This document shows, in pieces, positions 1-10,000 of a DNA stretch of 64,000 nucleotides (position 1 is the first letter of the stretch; each line of letters starts with the position of its first letter). Made by a program: the position numbers and the translations under genes. The notes beneath the pieces are model-generated. The model made no database searches. It was not told the DNA's origin and saw only the letters and a program-made list of their open reading frames with translations. The stretch is from Promicromonospora thailandica (GTDB taxonomy: Bacteria; Actinomycetota; Actinomycetes; Actinomycetales; Cellulomonadaceae): the NCBI RefSeq assembly GCF_024171955.1, contig NZ_JAMTCS010000003.1, positions 338,448-402,447 on the forward strand, in the 5' to 3' direction.

Positions 1-1
1 G

Positions 2-394
2 GACGAGCCGGCGGGCGCCGACGGCACCGAGCCCGGCCCTCTCGTCGTGGAGGCCGTCGTGGCGGTGCGCTCGGTCCGGCGCCCGCAGCTCTCCTACCAC
101 CTGGCCACCGGGCTCGCGAAGTACCTGGGGGTGCCCATGATCGGCGCCATCGGTCCCGCCACCGGGCAGGAGGAGCCGGGCCGGCACGACCTCAACTCGG
201 CCATGCGGCTCGCGGGCGTGGCCCGCCGTCTGCAGCTCCAGCTCGGCGAGGGGGCGCTGCGCGGGCTGCCGGGCCGGGCGGTGCTGCTCGTCGACGACTA
301 CACCGACTCGGGCTGGACCCTCACGGTCGCCTCCCGGCTGCTGCGCCAGGCGGGCGCGTCGGCGGTGTACCCGTTCGTCCTGGCGATCCGGTGA
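2..394 (+). CDS. recQ: RecQ-family helicase, C-terminal part (5' end outside window)
   Basis: The frame is open from the first bases of the window to a TGA at 392-394, so only the last ~130 residues are present. The visible part resembles a phosphoribosyltransferase-like domain: a hydrophobic strand followed by LLVDDYTDSGWT (a PRPP-loop-like motif), then a helix and the ending YPFVLAIR. From knowledge of the family, actinobacterial RecQ-type DEAD/DEAH helicases often carry exactly this type of C-terminal domain with an LVDDxxDTGWT motif. The helicase core is not in the window, so the helicase assignment is inference from the tail. A free-standing phosphoribosyltransferase is the alternative. 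It is followed 90 nt downstream by the his operon with its own promoter. Confidence 0.65.
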   Translation, partial: DEPAGADGTEPGPLVVEAVVAVRSVRRPQLSYHLATGLAKYLGVPMIGAIGPATGQEEPGRHDLNSAMRLAGVARRLQLQLGEGALRGLPGRAVLLVDDYTDSGWTLTVASRLLRQAGASAVYPFVLAIR

Positions 395-470
395 CCGGTC
401 GCACGCGGTCCGTGACCGGCGGCACACGCCCGGTGGGCGGACTCACACCGGGCCGGCACCGCGCGCTTCG

Positions 471-485
471 TAGACTGGTGCGGTG
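471..485 (+). promoter_or_regulatory. -10 element of the his operon, leaderless-type
   Basis: A TAGACT hexamer (471-476) lies 7-10 nt before the GTG/ATG start of hisC (483/486), and no Shine-Dalgarno sequence is seen. This is the spacing expected when transcription begins at the start codon. The -35 region is not recognisable. The assignment is by inspection only. Confidence 0.45.
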
Positions 486-1718
486 ATGACCCACTCCGTC
501 GACCAGCACGGCGCCTCCGCGTCCTCGGTACGGCTGCCGCTGCGTCCGGAGCTGGCGGACGAGAAGCCCTACGGCGCGCCGCAGCTCGACGTGCCGGTGC
601 TGCTGAACGTCAACGAGAACCCCTACCCGCCCGGCGAGGACGTGGTGGCGACCATCGCCGAGGACGTCGCCCGGGCCGCCCGCGGCATGAACCGCTACCC
701 CGACCGCGACGCCACGGTGCTGCGCCAGGACCTCGCCGACTACCTCACGCTGGAGACCGGCGTCGGCCTGAACCACTGCGACGTGTGGGCGGCGAACGGG
801 TCCAACGAGGTCATGCTGCACGTGCTGCAGGCGTTCGGCGGGCCGGGCCGTACGGCGCTGTCCTTCGCGCCGACCTACTCGATGTACCCGGAGTACGCGC
901 GCGACACCCACACGGCCTGGGTGGTGGGCCGCCGCGAGGCCGACTTCACGCTCGACCCGGAGTACGCCGCGCGGCAGATTCGCGAGGTGCGCCCCTCGGT
1001 GATCCTGCTGGCCAGCCCCAACAACCCGACGGGCACCGCGCTGCCTGCGGCCACCGTCGAGGCGGTCTGCGAGGCGGCGCTGGAGGTGGACCTGGACGGG
1101 GCGCGCCCCGTCGTCGTGGTGGACGAGGCGTACGCCGAGTTCCGCCGCCCCGGTACGCCGTCCGCGGTGGCGCTGCTGGAGCGCTACCCGAACCTGGCCG
1201 TGACCCGCACCATGTCCAAGGCGTTCGCCGCGGCCGGGGCACGGCTCGGTTACCTCGTCGCGTCGAACGACTTCGTGGACGCGCTGCGGATCGTGCGCCT
1301 GCCGTATCACCTGAGCGCCATCACGCAGGCGGCCGCCGGCGCCGCGCTGCGCCACCGCGAGTCGCTCATGGCCCAGGTGGCCACCCTGCGTGCCGAGCGG
1401 GACGCGACGGTGGCGTGGCTGCGCAAGCAGCACCTGCCGGACGGGCGCCCGTTCGAGGTCGCGGAGAGCGACGCGAACTTCGTGCTCTTCGGCCGGTTCG
1501 ACGACCGGCACGCCGTCTGGCAGGGTCTGCTGGACCGGGGGGTCCTGATCCGCGAGACCGGCCCCGAGGGCTGGCTGCGGGTGTCGATCGGTACGTCCGC
1601 CGAGATGGCCGCCTTCCGCGCGGCCCTCACCGACGTGCTGCAGCGGCCGCAGGACCAGGCCGACGCACAGCAGCAGGCCGACGCACAGCAGCAAGGACAG
1701 GAAGAGGCACGGGCATGA
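486..1718 (+). CDS. hisC: Histidinol-phosphate aminotransferase HisC
   Basis: PLP-dependent fold-type I aminotransferase that converts imidazole-acetol phosphate and glutamate to histidinol phosphate in cytoplasmic histidine synthesis. Visible hallmarks are [11 protein letters not shown] near the N-terminus, NPTG in the [14 protein letters not shown] segment, [10 protein letters not shown], and the Schiff-base lysine K245 in [15 protein letters not shown]. Length (~410 aa) is slightly above usual because of a C-terminal Gln/Asp/Ala tail with two copies of a QADAQQ unit encoded by a direct DNA repeat (about 1655-1695). The start could also be the GTG at 483, directly before this ATG. The stop overlaps the hisB start (ATGA), indicating translational coupling. 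A TAGACT -10 box just upstream suggests a leaderless operon start. Confidence 0.96.
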   Translation: MTHSVDQHGASASSVRLPLRPELADEKPYGAPQLDVPVLLNVNENPYPPGEDVVATIAEDVARAARGMNRYPDRDATVLRQDLADYLTLETGVGLNHCDVWAANGSNEVMLHVLQAFGGPGRTALSFAPTYSMYPEYARDTHTAWVVGRREADFTLDPEYAARQIREVRPSVILLASPNNPTGTALPAATVEAVCEAALEVDLDGARPVVVVDEAYAEFRRPGTPSAVALLERYPNLAVTRTMSKAFAAAGARLGYLVASNDFVDALRIVRLPYHLSAITQAAAGAALRHRESLMAQVATLRAERDATVAWLRKQHLPDGRPFEVAESDANFVLFGRFDDRHAVWQGLLDRGVLIRETGPEGWLRVSIGTSAEMAAFRAALTDVLQRPQDQADAQQQADAQQQGQEEARA

Positions 1719-2314
1719 GCAGGTCAGCACGCGTGGAGCGCGCCACCTCCGAGTCGAAGGTGCTGGTCGAGCTCGACCTCGACGGTACCGGGCGCACCGA
1801 GATCAGCACGAGCGTGCCGTTCTACGACCACATGCTCACGGCCCTGGGCAAGCACTCGCTCATCGACCTCACCGTCCAGGCCACCGGCGACACGCACATC
1901 GACGCCCACCACACGGTGGAGGACGTCGCCATCAGCCTCGGTGAGGCCCTGCGCCAGGCGCTCGGCGACAAGGCCGGCATCTCGCGGTTCGGCGACGCGC
2001 TCGTGCCGCTCGACGAGGCGCTCGCCCAGGCCGTCGTGGACGTGTCCGGCCGGCCGTACCTGGTGCACGAGGGCGAGCCCGCGGGCCAGGAGTACCACCT
2101 CATCGGCGGCCACTTCACCGGTTCGCTGACCCGGCACGTCCTCGAGTCGATCGCGCACCACGCGGGCATCTGCCTGCACGTGCGCGTGCTCGCGGGGCGC
2201 GACCCCCACCACATCGTCGAAGCACAGTTCAAGGCGCTGGCCCGTGCGCTGCGCGCCGCCGTCGCCCTCGACCCCCGTGTCGAGGGCATCCCGTCCACGA
2301 AGGGTGCGCTCTAG
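1715..2314 (+). CDS. hisB: Imidazoleglycerol-phosphate dehydratase HisB
   Basis: Dehydrates imidazole-glycerol phosphate to imidazole-acetol phosphate; Mn-dependent, normally a 24-mer. At 199 aa it is the monofunctional actinobacterial form, without the phosphatase domain of the E. coli enzyme. Metal-binding histidine motifs are visible in both repeat halves: [17 protein letters not shown] near residue 70, and HHAGICLHV followed by [14 protein letters not shown] near residue 165. The ATG overlaps the hisC stop by 4 nt (ATGA). An in-frame TAG ends the gene 4 nt before the next start. Confidence 0.97.
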   Translation: MSRSARVERATSESKVLVELDLDGTGRTEISTSVPFYDHMLTALGKHSLIDLTVQATGDTHIDAHHTVEDVAISLGEALRQALGDKAGISRFGDALVPLDEALAQAVVDVSGRPYLVHEGEPAGQEYHLIGGHFTGSLTRHVLESIAHHAGICLHVRVLAGRDPHHIVEAQFKALARALRAAVALDPRVEGIPSTKGAL

Positions 2315-2318
2315 CAGC

Positions 2319-2996
2319 ATGTCCGACAGCACCAGGCCCGACACCCCAGGTTCCGATCAGAACGGGCCCGACCAGAACGGGCCCGACCGGAGCGGCTCCG
2401 ACCCGAGCAGCCCCGCCGGCAGCACGCCGCCCGGCAGCACGCCGCCCGGCGACGACCTGCCCGACCTCGACCTCGGCGACCTCGAGATCCCGGACGACCT
2501 GTCCTCCCTCACCGGCAGCGGCGAGCCCGACTTCGTCGCGCTGATCACGCAGATCGCCGGCGCGGAGCCGCTCGCGGCGGCCAGCTCGCTCGCGCAGCTC
2601 GACCTGGACGCCGTGCCGACGCCGATCGGCGCCGTCGGCGTGCTGCGGGACCGGTCCGGTGACGCGCCCGAGCAGGCGGCCGCCGCGATCTCGCAGCTCG
2701 TGCGCGGTGTGCCGCTGGTCCTGATCACCCGCACGGGCGAGCAGATGACGGCGGTGCGGTTCGCGGACGGCGCTCGTGGCGACGAGCTCGCTCCCGGCCT
2801 CGTGCTGGGCGGTGCCCCGGACAGTGTCGTGGACCTGCTGACCGGGGCCACGGACGTGGCCGACGCCGACGGCGTGGTCGCGTCGACCTCGATCAGCAAG
2901 TTCAAGGCGGTGCGGATGCTGACGTCCGCGGCCCGCAAGGCGCGCAAGAGCATGGGCAAGGGCGCCGGCGAGGACACCGGCAAGGACGGGGCCTGA
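2319..2996 (+). CDS. Uncharacterised his-operon protein with acidic, Pro/Gly-rich N-terminus
   Basis: 225 aa, no function recognised. Residues 1-55 are low complexity and acidic, with short repeats (QNGPD, GSTPP), and are probably disordered. Residues 65-190 form an Ala/Val/Leu-rich alternating pattern consistent with a small alpha/beta domain. The C-terminus is basic ([13 protein letters not shown]). It sits between hisB and hisH in the same orientation, 4 nt after hisB and 1 nt before hisH. An unknown gene at this place is common in related actinobacteria (recalled, not checked), suggesting co-expression with histidine synthesis rather than a known catalytic step. I see no signal peptide or membrane segment. 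Confidence 0.8.
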   Translation: MSDSTRPDTPGSDQNGPDQNGPDRSGSDPSSPAGSTPPGSTPPGDDLPDLDLGDLEIPDDLSSLTGSGEPDFVALITQIAGAEPLAAASSLAQLDLDAVPTPIGAVGVLRDRSGDAPEQAAAAISQLVRGVPLVLITRTGEQMTAVRFADGARGDELAPGLVLGGAPDSVVDLLTGATDVADADGVVASTSISKFKAVRMLTSAARKARKSMGKGAGEDTGKDGA

Positions 2997-2997
2997 G

Positions 2998-3642
2998 ATG
3001 GGCGCGCGCGTCGTCGTCCTCGACTACGGCTTCGGCAACGTCCGTTCGGCCGTCCGTGCCCTCGAACGGGTGGGCGCCGACGTCACGCTGACCGCCGACC
3101 GTGCCGCCGCTCAGGACGCGGACGGCCTGGTCGTGCCCGGCGTGGGCGCGTTCGCGGCCTGCATGGCCGGTCTGACGGCGGTGCGCGGGCACGAGGTCGT
3201 GGGCCGGCGCCTGGCCGGCAACCGCCCGGTGCTCGGCATCTGCGTGGGCATGCAGGTCATGTTCGACGCCGGCGTGGAGCACGGGGAGCGGGCCGAGGGC
3301 ATGGGCGAGTGGCCCGGCGTCGTCGAGCGCCTGCGGGCCGACGTGGTGCCGCACATGGGCTGGTCGCCCGTGGAGGTGCCGGAGGGGTCGGTGCTGTTCG
3401 ACGGCGTCGCCGACGAGCGCTTCTACTTCGTGCACTCGTACGCCGCCCAGACCTTCACCAAGGGGCACGACGAGAACGCCGTGAACGTCTTCCGTCCGCC
3501 CCGTGTGACGTGGGCCGACCACGGCGGCCGGTTCGTCGCCGCCGTGGAGGACGGGCCGCTCTCGGCCACCCAGTTCCACCCCGAGAAGTCGGGCGACGCA
3601 GGCTCCCAGCTCCTGGAGAACTGGGTCCGCTCGCTCGCCTGA
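2998..3642 (+). CDS. hisH: Imidazole glycerol phosphate synthase, glutaminase subunit HisH
   Basis: Class I glutamine amidotransferase that feeds ammonia to HisF to form imidazole-glycerol phosphate and AICAR. The catalytic triad is visible: nucleophile C82 in [12 protein letters not shown], and H194 and E196 in QFHPEKSG. The N-terminus [13 protein letters not shown] is typical. 214 aa is normal length. hisF is not found in this window, so the partner subunit must be encoded elsewhere or beyond the ends. A perfect 21-bp hairpin follows immediately, before priA. Confidence 0.97.
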   Translation: MGARVVVLDYGFGNVRSAVRALERVGADVTLTADRAAAQDADGLVVPGVGAFAACMAGLTAVRGHEVVGRRLAGNRPVLGICVGMQVMFDAGVEHGERAEGMGEWPGVVERLRADVVPHMGWSPVEVPEGSVLFDGVADERFYFVHSYAAQTFTKGHDENAVNVFRPPRVTWADHGGRFVAAVEDGPLSATQFHPEKSGDAGSQLLENWVRSLA

Positions 3643-3655
3643 CCCCGCACCACCG

Positions 3656-3714
3656 CTGAGTGCTGGATCTTCGCCCCCCTGGCACCCGGCAGAGGGCGAA
3701 GATCCAGCACTCAG
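3656..3714. repeat. Palindromic hairpin repeat, copy 1 (between hisH and priA)
   Basis: Two 21-nt arms (3656-3676 and 3694-3714) are perfect inverted repeats, starting CTGAGTGCTGG and closing with the TTCGCCC/GGGCGAA pair, separated by a 17-nt loop. The same arms occur at 54443-54501, with the loop in opposite orientation, so the two are related elements. No T-tract follows. It could attenuate read-through from hisH to priA, or be a small non-autonomous palindromic element. Confidence 0.8.
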
Positions 3715-3741
3715 AGTTCCGAACCAGAGATTGTGAGAGAG

Positions 3742-4494
3742 ATGACCGACCGACTTGTGCTCCTGCCCGCCGTCGACGTGGCCGACGGCCAGGCCGTCCG
3801 CCTCGTGCAGGGGGAGGCCGGCTCGGAGACGTCCTACGGCGACCCGCTCGCGGCCGCCCTGGACTGGCAGGCCGGGGGAGCGGAGTGGGTGCACCTCGTC
3901 GACCTGGACGCGGCCTTCGGGCGCGGGTCCAACGCCGAGCTGCTGGCCCGCGTGGTCGGCGAGCTGGACGTGCAGGTGGAGCTGTCCGGCGGCATCCGTG
4001 ACGACGCGTCGCTGGAGCGCGCCCTGGCCACGGGCGCCCGGCGCGTCAACCTGGGCACCGCGGCGCTGGAGGACCCGGCGTGGACGGCCAAGGCCATCGC
4101 CGAGCACGGCGACCGGGTCGCCGTCGGCCTCGACGTGCGCGGCACCACGCTCGCCGCGCGCGGCTGGACCAAGGAGGGCGGCGACCTCTGGGAGGTCCTC
4201 GCGCGCCTCGACGAGGCCGGCTGCTCCCGCTACGTGGTCACCGACGTGACCAAGGACGGCACGCTGCGCGGGCCGAACGTGGACCTGCTGTCCGACGTCG
4301 CCGCGCGCACCCCCGCGCACGTCGTCGCCTCGGGCGGCATCTCGTCGCTCGACGACCTGCGCGCGCTGCGCGCCCTGGGCACCATCGAGGGTGCCGTGGT
4401 CGGCAAGGCGCTGTACGCGGGCGCGTTCACGCTGCCCGAGGCGCTCGACGTCGCGGGCCGCCCGGGCGAGGCCGGGCACGGGGACGTCGCGTGA
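3742..4494 (+). CDS. priA: Phosphoribosyl isomerase A (bifunctional HisA/TrpF)
   Basis: TIM-barrel isomerase converting ProFAR to PRFAR in histidine synthesis. In actinobacteria the PriA form also performs the phosphoribosylanthranilate isomerase step of tryptophan synthesis (family knowledge). The two catalytic aspartates are visible: D12 in [15 protein letters not shown] and D168 in [15 protein letters not shown]. Phosphate-binding loops SGGIRDD and ASGGISS are also present. 250 aa is typical. ATG 3742 is chosen because it gives the family's usual N-terminus; GTG 3733 is an alternative, since the GA-rich stretch just upstream is too close for a clear ribosome binding site. Bifunctionality is inferred from lineage, not shown. 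Confidence 0.94.
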   Translation: MTDRLVLLPAVDVADGQAVRLVQGEAGSETSYGDPLAAALDWQAGGAEWVHLVDLDAAFGRGSNAELLARVVGELDVQVELSGGIRDDASLERALATGARRVNLGTAALEDPAWTAKAIAEHGDRVAVGLDVRGTTLAARGWTKEGGDLWEVLARLDEAGCSRYVVTDVTKDGTLRGPNVDLLSDVAARTPAHVVASGGISSLDDLRALRALGTIEGAVVGKALYAGAFTLPEALDVAGRPGEAGHGDVA

Positions 4495-5219
4495 AGTCGA
4501 TCCAGCCCTCCAGCCAGTTCGCGGGCGACGACGGTTCGGCGGACGCCGAGCTGACCCGCCTGCTGGCCGGGCACGTGACGGGAGTGGTGCCGCTGCGCGA
4601 CGTCGTCGCCCGCCTGGCCGAGACCCGCGTGCTGGTGCCGGTGCTGGCCGAGCTGGGCGTCGCCGAGCAGAACCCCGAGGGGCTCACGGTCGACAAGGAG
4701 GCGTCGTCGGGCGTGGTGGCGCTGGAGGCCCCGGACGGGCGCCGCGCCCTGCCCGTCTTCACGTCCGTCGAGACGATGCGCGCGTGGCGGGCGGACGCCC
4801 GGCCGGTGCCCGTCGAGGCGACCCGGGCGGCCCTCTCCGCGGTCAACGAGAACTGGGCACTGGTCGTGGTGGACCCCGCCGGCCCGGCGACGGCGCTGGT
4901 GCCCCGCCCGGCCGTGTGGGCACTGGCGCAGGGGCAGCCGTGGCGGCCTGCGCTGGTGCCGCACGAGGACGGGATCGTCGTCGACCCGGAGGTCGCCTCC
5001 GAGGTCGCGGTCGCCGCGGCTCCCGTGCAGCACGTGGTGCGCGCGCACGCCGAACCCGGCCGCACGGCCGAGGTCGCGGTGGTGCTGGCCCTGGACCCGG
5101 GTCTCGACCGGGCCGGGCTGGACGCCGTGCTCGGGCAGGTCAACGCGCGGCTCGCGGCGTCCGAGGTCATCTCGTCGCGCGTGGACTCCCTCGAGCTGCG
5201 CATCGGCGCGGCCCGCTGA
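4491..5219 (+). CDS. SseB-family protein
   Basis: 242 aa cytoplasmic protein. It resembles the SseB/YseB N-terminal family found after hisA/priA in many actinobacteria: [32 protein letters not shown], followed by [23 protein letters not shown]. No catalytic motif is visible and the role in actinobacteria is unknown. The GTG start overlaps the priA stop (GTGA), so it is translationally coupled to the his operon. It ends at a 30-bp perfect palindrome shared with the convergent protease gene. Confidence 0.85.
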   Translation: MKSIQPSSQFAGDDGSADAELTRLLAGHVTGVVPLRDVVARLAETRVLVPVLAELGVAEQNPEGLTVDKEASSGVVALEAPDGRRALPVFTSVETMRAWRADARPVPVEATRAALSAVNENWALVVVDPAGPATALVPRPAVWALAQGQPWRPALVPHEDGIVVDPEVASEVAVAAAPVQHVVRAHAEPGRTAEVAVVLALDPGLDRAGLDAVLGQVNARLAASEVISSRVDSLELRIGAAR

Positions 5220-5225
5220 CCTGCG

Positions 5226-5255
5226 CCGGGCGCCCGGACCGGTCCGGGCGCCCGG
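5226..5255. terminator. Bidirectional terminator-like palindrome between sseB-like gene and protease
   Basis: A perfect 30-bp GC-only palindrome (15-nt arms CCGGGCGCCCGGACC and its complement) lies in the 42-nt gap between two convergent genes. It would fold in RNA from either strand. No U-tract is present, as is common for actinobacterial terminators. Confidence 0.65.
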
Positions 5256-5261
5256 TGGGGC

Positions 5262-6020
5262 TCAGCAGCCCTTCGCGGGCGTGAACGCCGTGTCGTCCGC
5301 CAGCATGTCCTGGAGCGTCGACAGGGGCACCAGCAGGCTGTTGTCGTCCGCCGTCTTGGCGTAGACGACGCCGATGACGCGGCCCTTGTCGTCCAGCGCC
5401 GCGGACCCGGACGAGCCGGGTTCCACGGGTGCGTCCGTGAGCAGCACCTCGCCGAGGTTGGCGTTCAGCGGGTCGCGCGTGCTGCCCATGACCTCGCCCC
5501 GGGTCACGGTCAGCTCGCCGCCGGCGGGATAGCCCACCACGGTGACCGGGTCCCCGGGCTCGGGGTCGGCCTCGGCCAGCTCCGGGAACGACGGCAGCGG
5601 GTCGGTGGTGCGGACGACGGCGAGGTCGGCCAGCCCCGCCGTGGACGTCGCGCCGACGGTGATGTCGTGCCCGTCGTACGTGCTGACCTCCAGGCCGCGC
5701 GAGTCCGCGACCACGTGCTTGTTGGTGATGAGCGTGTGGTCGTCGATCGCGAAGCCGGAACCGGTGGACAGCTCCTCGCAGCCGACGTTCCGGATGCGCA
5801 CGGCCATGCGCTCCACGGCGTCGAAGCCGTCCGGGCTGAGGGCGTCGCCGCCCGCCGCGGGGGAGAGCGCCACGGGCGCTGACGGCACGATGTCCGTGGG
5901 TACCGGCTCGGGCATGGGCGGCAGGACGCCGCAGCCGGACAGCGCGGGCAGCCCCGCCACGAGCAGCGCGGCGAGCAGGGCGCGGCCCGCACGCGCCGGA
6001 GCCCGGCCGACCGTCCTCAC
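5262..6020 (-). CDS. Trypsin-like serine protease, predicted lipoprotein
   Basis: 252 aa. A type II signal peptide with lipobox LSGC (Cys30) is followed by a Pro-rich linker and a chymotrypsin-fold protease domain. The triad is visible: H102 in TNKHVVAD, D132 in GLADLAVV, S204 in PGSSGSA. Cys81 and the terminal Cys252 could form a disulfide. It is expected to be anchored outside the cell membrane; the substrate is unknown. The GTG start overlaps the upstream stop (GTGA), making it the third gene of a coupled three-gene unit with a coiled-coil membrane protein and a DUF1844 protein. There is no PDZ domain, so it is not a classical HtrA. Confidence 0.85.
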   Translation of the reverse strand: MRTVGRAPARAGRALLAALLVAGLPALSGCGVLPPMPEPVPTDIVPSAPVALSPAAGGDALSPDGFDAVERMAVRIRNVGCEELSTGSGFAIDDHTLITNKHVVADSRGLEVSTYDGHDITVGATSTAGLADLAVVRTTDPLPSFPELAEADPEPGDPVTVVGYPAGGELTVTRGEVMGSTRDPLNANLGEVLLTDAPVEPGSSGSAALDDKGRVIGVVYAKTADDNSLLVPLSTLQDMLADDTAFTPAKGC

Positions 6021-6565
6021 GGGCGCAGCTCCTGCTGCAGCGCCTGGTTGGCCCGCTCGGCCTCGTCGCACAGCGCGTTGACCTCGCGCTCGTAGCGGCG
6101 CAGGTCCTCGGCCTGGTACTGGTCGGCCTCCTTGAGGTAGCCGACCAGCTGCTCCTGACCCGACACGCACTGCCCCAGCGCGGAGGCCACGGTGCCTGCG
6201 GCGGCGCTCACCTGGGTCTGGTAGTCGAGGTACTGCTGCGAGGCGACGTTCTCGTCACCGAGCTGCGCCTTCTCGTTCGCCAGGTCGGTGATGCGCGCCG
6301 TGGCCGTGGAGAGCTGGTCGCGTGCGGCCTGCAGCTCCGAGCCGGCGGCGTCGAGCTGCATCCGCAGCGACGCCACCTCCTGCGCGTACTCGTGCGCCTT
6401 GTCCTCCCACTGGGCGGCGTTGTGCTGCCAGCGGACGGTCGTCACCCACAGGTAGGCGCCGACGGCGATGGTGGCCACCAGGAGGACGGCGAGCCAGCGG
6501 GAACCCCGGCGCGGACCGGGGGCGGGCGCGGGCCCGGGGGCCGTCACGACGGGAGCCTCGGTCAT
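6017..6565 (-). CDS. Single-pass membrane protein with extracytoplasmic coiled coil
   Basis: 182 aa, function not recognised. A short Pro/Ala-rich cytoplasmic N-terminus is followed by one membrane segment (WLAVLLVATIAVGAYLWV, about residues 24-41). The rest is almost entirely helical with heptad-like Leu/Ala/Gln spacing, predicted as a coiled coil (about 50-110), with two Cys in the C-terminal third (GQCVSG and ALCDEA). ATGA overlap with the DUF1844 gene upstream and GTGA overlap with the lipoprotein protease downstream imply a stoichiometric unit. A scaffold or adaptor for the surface protease is a reasonable guess only. Confidence 0.8.
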   Translation of the reverse strand: MTEAPVVTAPGPAPAPGPRRGSRWLAVLLVATIAVGAYLWVTTVRWQHNAAQWEDKAHEYAQEVASLRMQLDAAGSELQAARDQLSTATARITDLANEKAQLGDENVASQQYLDYQTQVSAAAGTVASALGQCVSGQEQLVGYLKEADQYQAEDLRRYEREVNALCDEAERANQALQQELRP

Positions 6566-6966
6566 CAGACGACGGAACCCGTGTACTTCTCGCCCGGACC
6601 CTCGCCCGGGGCGTCCGGGATGACCGACGCCTCGCGGAACGCGAGCTGGAGGCTGCGCAGCCCGTCGCGCAGCGAGCGGGCGTGCTGGTTGCCGATGTCG
6701 GGCGCGCTCGCGACCACGAGCGCGGCCAGCGCCGTGATGAGCTTCCGGGCCTCGTCGAGGTCCGTGAGCTCCTCGGCGTCGTCGCCCTCGGCCAGGCCGC
6801 ACTTGACGGCCGCGGCGCTCATCAGGTGCACGGCGGCGGTCGTGATGACCTCGACCGCCGCGACCTCCGCGATATCGCGTGTTGCCTGGTCAGCGCCCAC
6901 CGGAGCGGTGTCGTCCGGGGCGAGGCCGAAGGCCGCGCCGGTGGTTGTCTCGTCGGTGCTGCTCAT
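6565..6966 (-). CDS. DUF1844 domain protein
   Basis: 133 aa, soluble. The central region IAEVAAVEVITTAAVHLMSAAAVKCGL...DLDEARKLITALAALV matches what I know of DUF1844, a small helical family usually encoded next to infC in actinobacteria. Here infC is 17 kb away. ATG 6966 is chosen because an AAAGGA motif lies 8 nt upstream; a second ATG at 6975 has no properly spaced site. First gene of a minus-strand unit with the coiled-coil protein and the protease (4-nt overlaps). It is divergent from the GH38 mannosidase. Confidence 0.85.
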   Translation of the reverse strand: MSSTDETTTGAAFGLAPDDTAPVGADQATRDIAEVAAVEVITTAAVHLMSAAAVKCGLAEGDDAEELTDLDEARKLITALAALVVASAPDIGNQHARSLRDGLRSLQLAFREASVIPDAPGEGPGEKYTGSVV

Positions 6967-7098
6967 GGGGACCATCCTTTCATCCCCTCGGGGGTGCGGA
7001 CGTCCACCGGGACACTCACCGAGACGCCCACCGGGTCGTCCCACCGAGGTGGGTTAGCCTGCGTGCGTTCAACGGCGACACAGGGGAGGCCCTCTTCG

Positions 7099-10000
7099 AT
7101 GCACGACGACATCACACTGACCACCGGGCGCGCGACACGCGTGCTCACGGAGCGCATCTGGCCGGCCGTCCACGGGACGTCCGTCCCGCTGGAGGTCGAG
7201 TGGCACGCCCTGCCGGGGGAGCCGATCCCCCCGACCGAGGGCCTCGCCCTGGCGATGGAGCCCTACGAGGTCGGCACCCCGTGGGGTCCGGCGTGGGGCA
7301 CGACGTGGTTCCGGCTGACGGGCACCGTGCCCGCCGAGTGGGCGGGCCGCGCGATCGAGGCCGTGCTGGACCTCGGGTTCGACAGCAGCATGCCCGGCTT
7401 CCAGGCCGAGGCGTTGGTGTACCGGCCCGACGGCACGACCGTGAAGTCCATCAACCCGCGCAACCAGTACGTGCCGGTGGCGGAGCAGGCGGCCGGCGGC
7501 GAGCGGGTCGAGCTGTTCCTGGAGGCCGCCTCCAACCCGGTGCTGCTCGGGCACGACGCGTTCCGGCAGACCCAGGAGGGCGACGTCCGGACGTCGTCCC
7601 CGCGGCCCCTGTACACGACGCGCCGCCTGGACCTGGCGATCTTCGAGGCCGAGGTGCACGCGCTCGCGCTCGACGTCGAGGTGCTGCTGGAGCTCCAGGC
7701 CGAGCTGCCCGCGGGCCCGCGCCGCATGCGTGTGCTGCAGGCGCTGGACGACGCGCTCGACGTGCTCGACCTGCAGCGCATCCCCCAGACGGCGGCCGCC
7801 GCCCGGGCGCGGCTCGCCGACGTGCTGGCCAGCCCGGCCGACGCCAGCGCCCACGAGATCTCCGCCGTCGGGCACGCGCACATCGACTCGGCCTGGCTGT
7901 GGCCGGTGCGGGAGACGATCCGCAAGGTCGCGCGCACGACGTCGTCCATGGCCGACCTCATCGACCGCACCGAGGACTTCGTGTACGGCATGTCCTCCGC
8001 GCAGCAGTACGCGTGGGTCAAGGAGCACCGCCCCGAGGTGTGGGAGCGGATCAAGGAGGCCGTGGCCAAGGGCCGGTTCCTGCCGCTGGGCGGCATGTGG
8101 GTCGAGTCCGACACGGTGATGCCCTCGGGCGAGGCGCTGGCCCGCCAGTTCTCGCAGGGGCAGCGCTTCTTCGAGCGCGAGTTCGGCCTGCGCACGCACG
8201 GTGTCTGGCTGCCGGACTCGTTCGGCTACTCGCCGGCCCTGCCGCAGCTCGTGCGCCGCGCGGGCTTCGACTGGTTCTTCACGCAGAAGATCTCGTGGAA
8301 CCAGGTCAACGTCTTCCCGCACCACACCTTCTGGTGGGAGGGCATCGACGGGTCCCGCGTGCTGACGCACTTCCCGCCCATGGACACCTACAACTCGCAG
8401 CTCTCGGGCGAGGAGCTCGCGCGGGCCACGCGCCAGTTCCGCGAGGCGCGGCACGCCACGGGCTCGATCGCGCCGGTGGGCTGGGGCGACGGCGGCGGTG
8501 GCACCACCCGCGAGATGACCGGCAAGGCCGAGCGCCTGGCCGACCTCGAGGGCAGCGCCAAGGTGCGCTGGGAGCACCCGGACGCGTTCTTCGAGCGCGC
8601 CCGGGCGGAGATCGACGCGGCAGGGCCGGGTGACAGCGCTGTCTGGGTGGGTGAGCTCTACCTGGAGCTGCACCGCGCCACCCTGACCTCGCAGCACAAG
8701 ACCAAGCAGGGCAACCGGCGCAACGAGCAGCTGCTGGTCGAGGCCGAGGCGTGGGCCGCCGCGGCGTCGGCCCGGACGGGTACGCCGTACCCGTACGACG
8801 AGCTGGACGACCTGTGGCAGCAGGTGCTGCTCATGCAGTTCCACGACATCCTGCCCGGCACGTCCGTGGCCTGGGTGCACCGGGAGGCCGTGGAGCGGCA
8901 CGCCGTGGTCACGGCGGGCGCCCAGCAGATCATCGAGCGGTCGCTGCGCGCCCTGGCCGGCGAGGGCGACGTGCCCCTGCGGGCCAACCCGGCGGCGTTC
9001 GCCCAGGCGGGCGTGCCCGCGCTCGCGGTGGCACCGGCGCAGGACCCGGAGGCGTCGTCGAGCACGCTGACCGAGCTGCCGGGCGGCGGCTACGAGCTCG
9101 CCAACGACCTCGTCCGCATCACGTTGGACGCGGCGGGGCACGTGACCTCCGCCGTCGACCTGGCCACGGGCCGCGACGCCGTGGCGCCGGGCCGGGAGGC
9201 CAACGTGCTGCAGCTGCACCAGGACTTCCCGAACAAGTGGGACGCCTGGGACGTGGACCGGTTCTACCGCAACTCGGTGACCGACCTGCGGGAGGCGGAG
9301 AAGGTCTCGGCGGCGGTCGAGGACGGCGTGGCCGTGGTGCGCGTGCACCGGGTGTTCTCGTCCTCCAGCCTCGACCAGGTGCTCACCCTGGCGCCGGGCA
9401 GCCGGACGCTCGAGGTCACCATGGCCACCGACTGGCACGAGGCGGAGAAGTTCCTCAAGGTCGCCTTCCCGCTCGACGTCCGCGCCGAGCACGTGGCGGC
9501 CGAGACGCAGTTCGGCTTCCACAAGCGCGTCACCCACACCAACACGAGCTGGGAGGCCGCGAAGTTCGAGACCTCCATGCACCGGTGGGTGCTGGCCGAG
9601 GAGCCGGGCTTCGGCGTGGGCCTGGTCAACGACTCGGTGTACGGGTACGACGTGACGCGCGAGGTGTCCGACGGCGGCGTCGCGCCGGCGGCGGGCTCGC
9701 CCGACGTGACGACGACGGTGCGCCTGTCCCTGCTGCGCGCCCCGCGGTTCCCCGACCCGGAGACGGACCAGGGCGTGCAGACGCACCGCTACGGTCTGGT
9801 CGTCGGCGTGGACGTCGCGGGCGCGACCGAGGCGGGCACGACGTTCGGCGCCCGGCCGCGCGAGCTGCGGGGCGCGGCGGGCGTCGAGCCGCTCGTGGCG
9901 GTGTCCGGCGGCGTGACGCTGTCGGCGGTCAAGCTGGCCGACGACCGGTCCGGCGACCTCGTCGTGCGGGTCTACGAGGCGCTCGGACGCCGCGCGTCGG

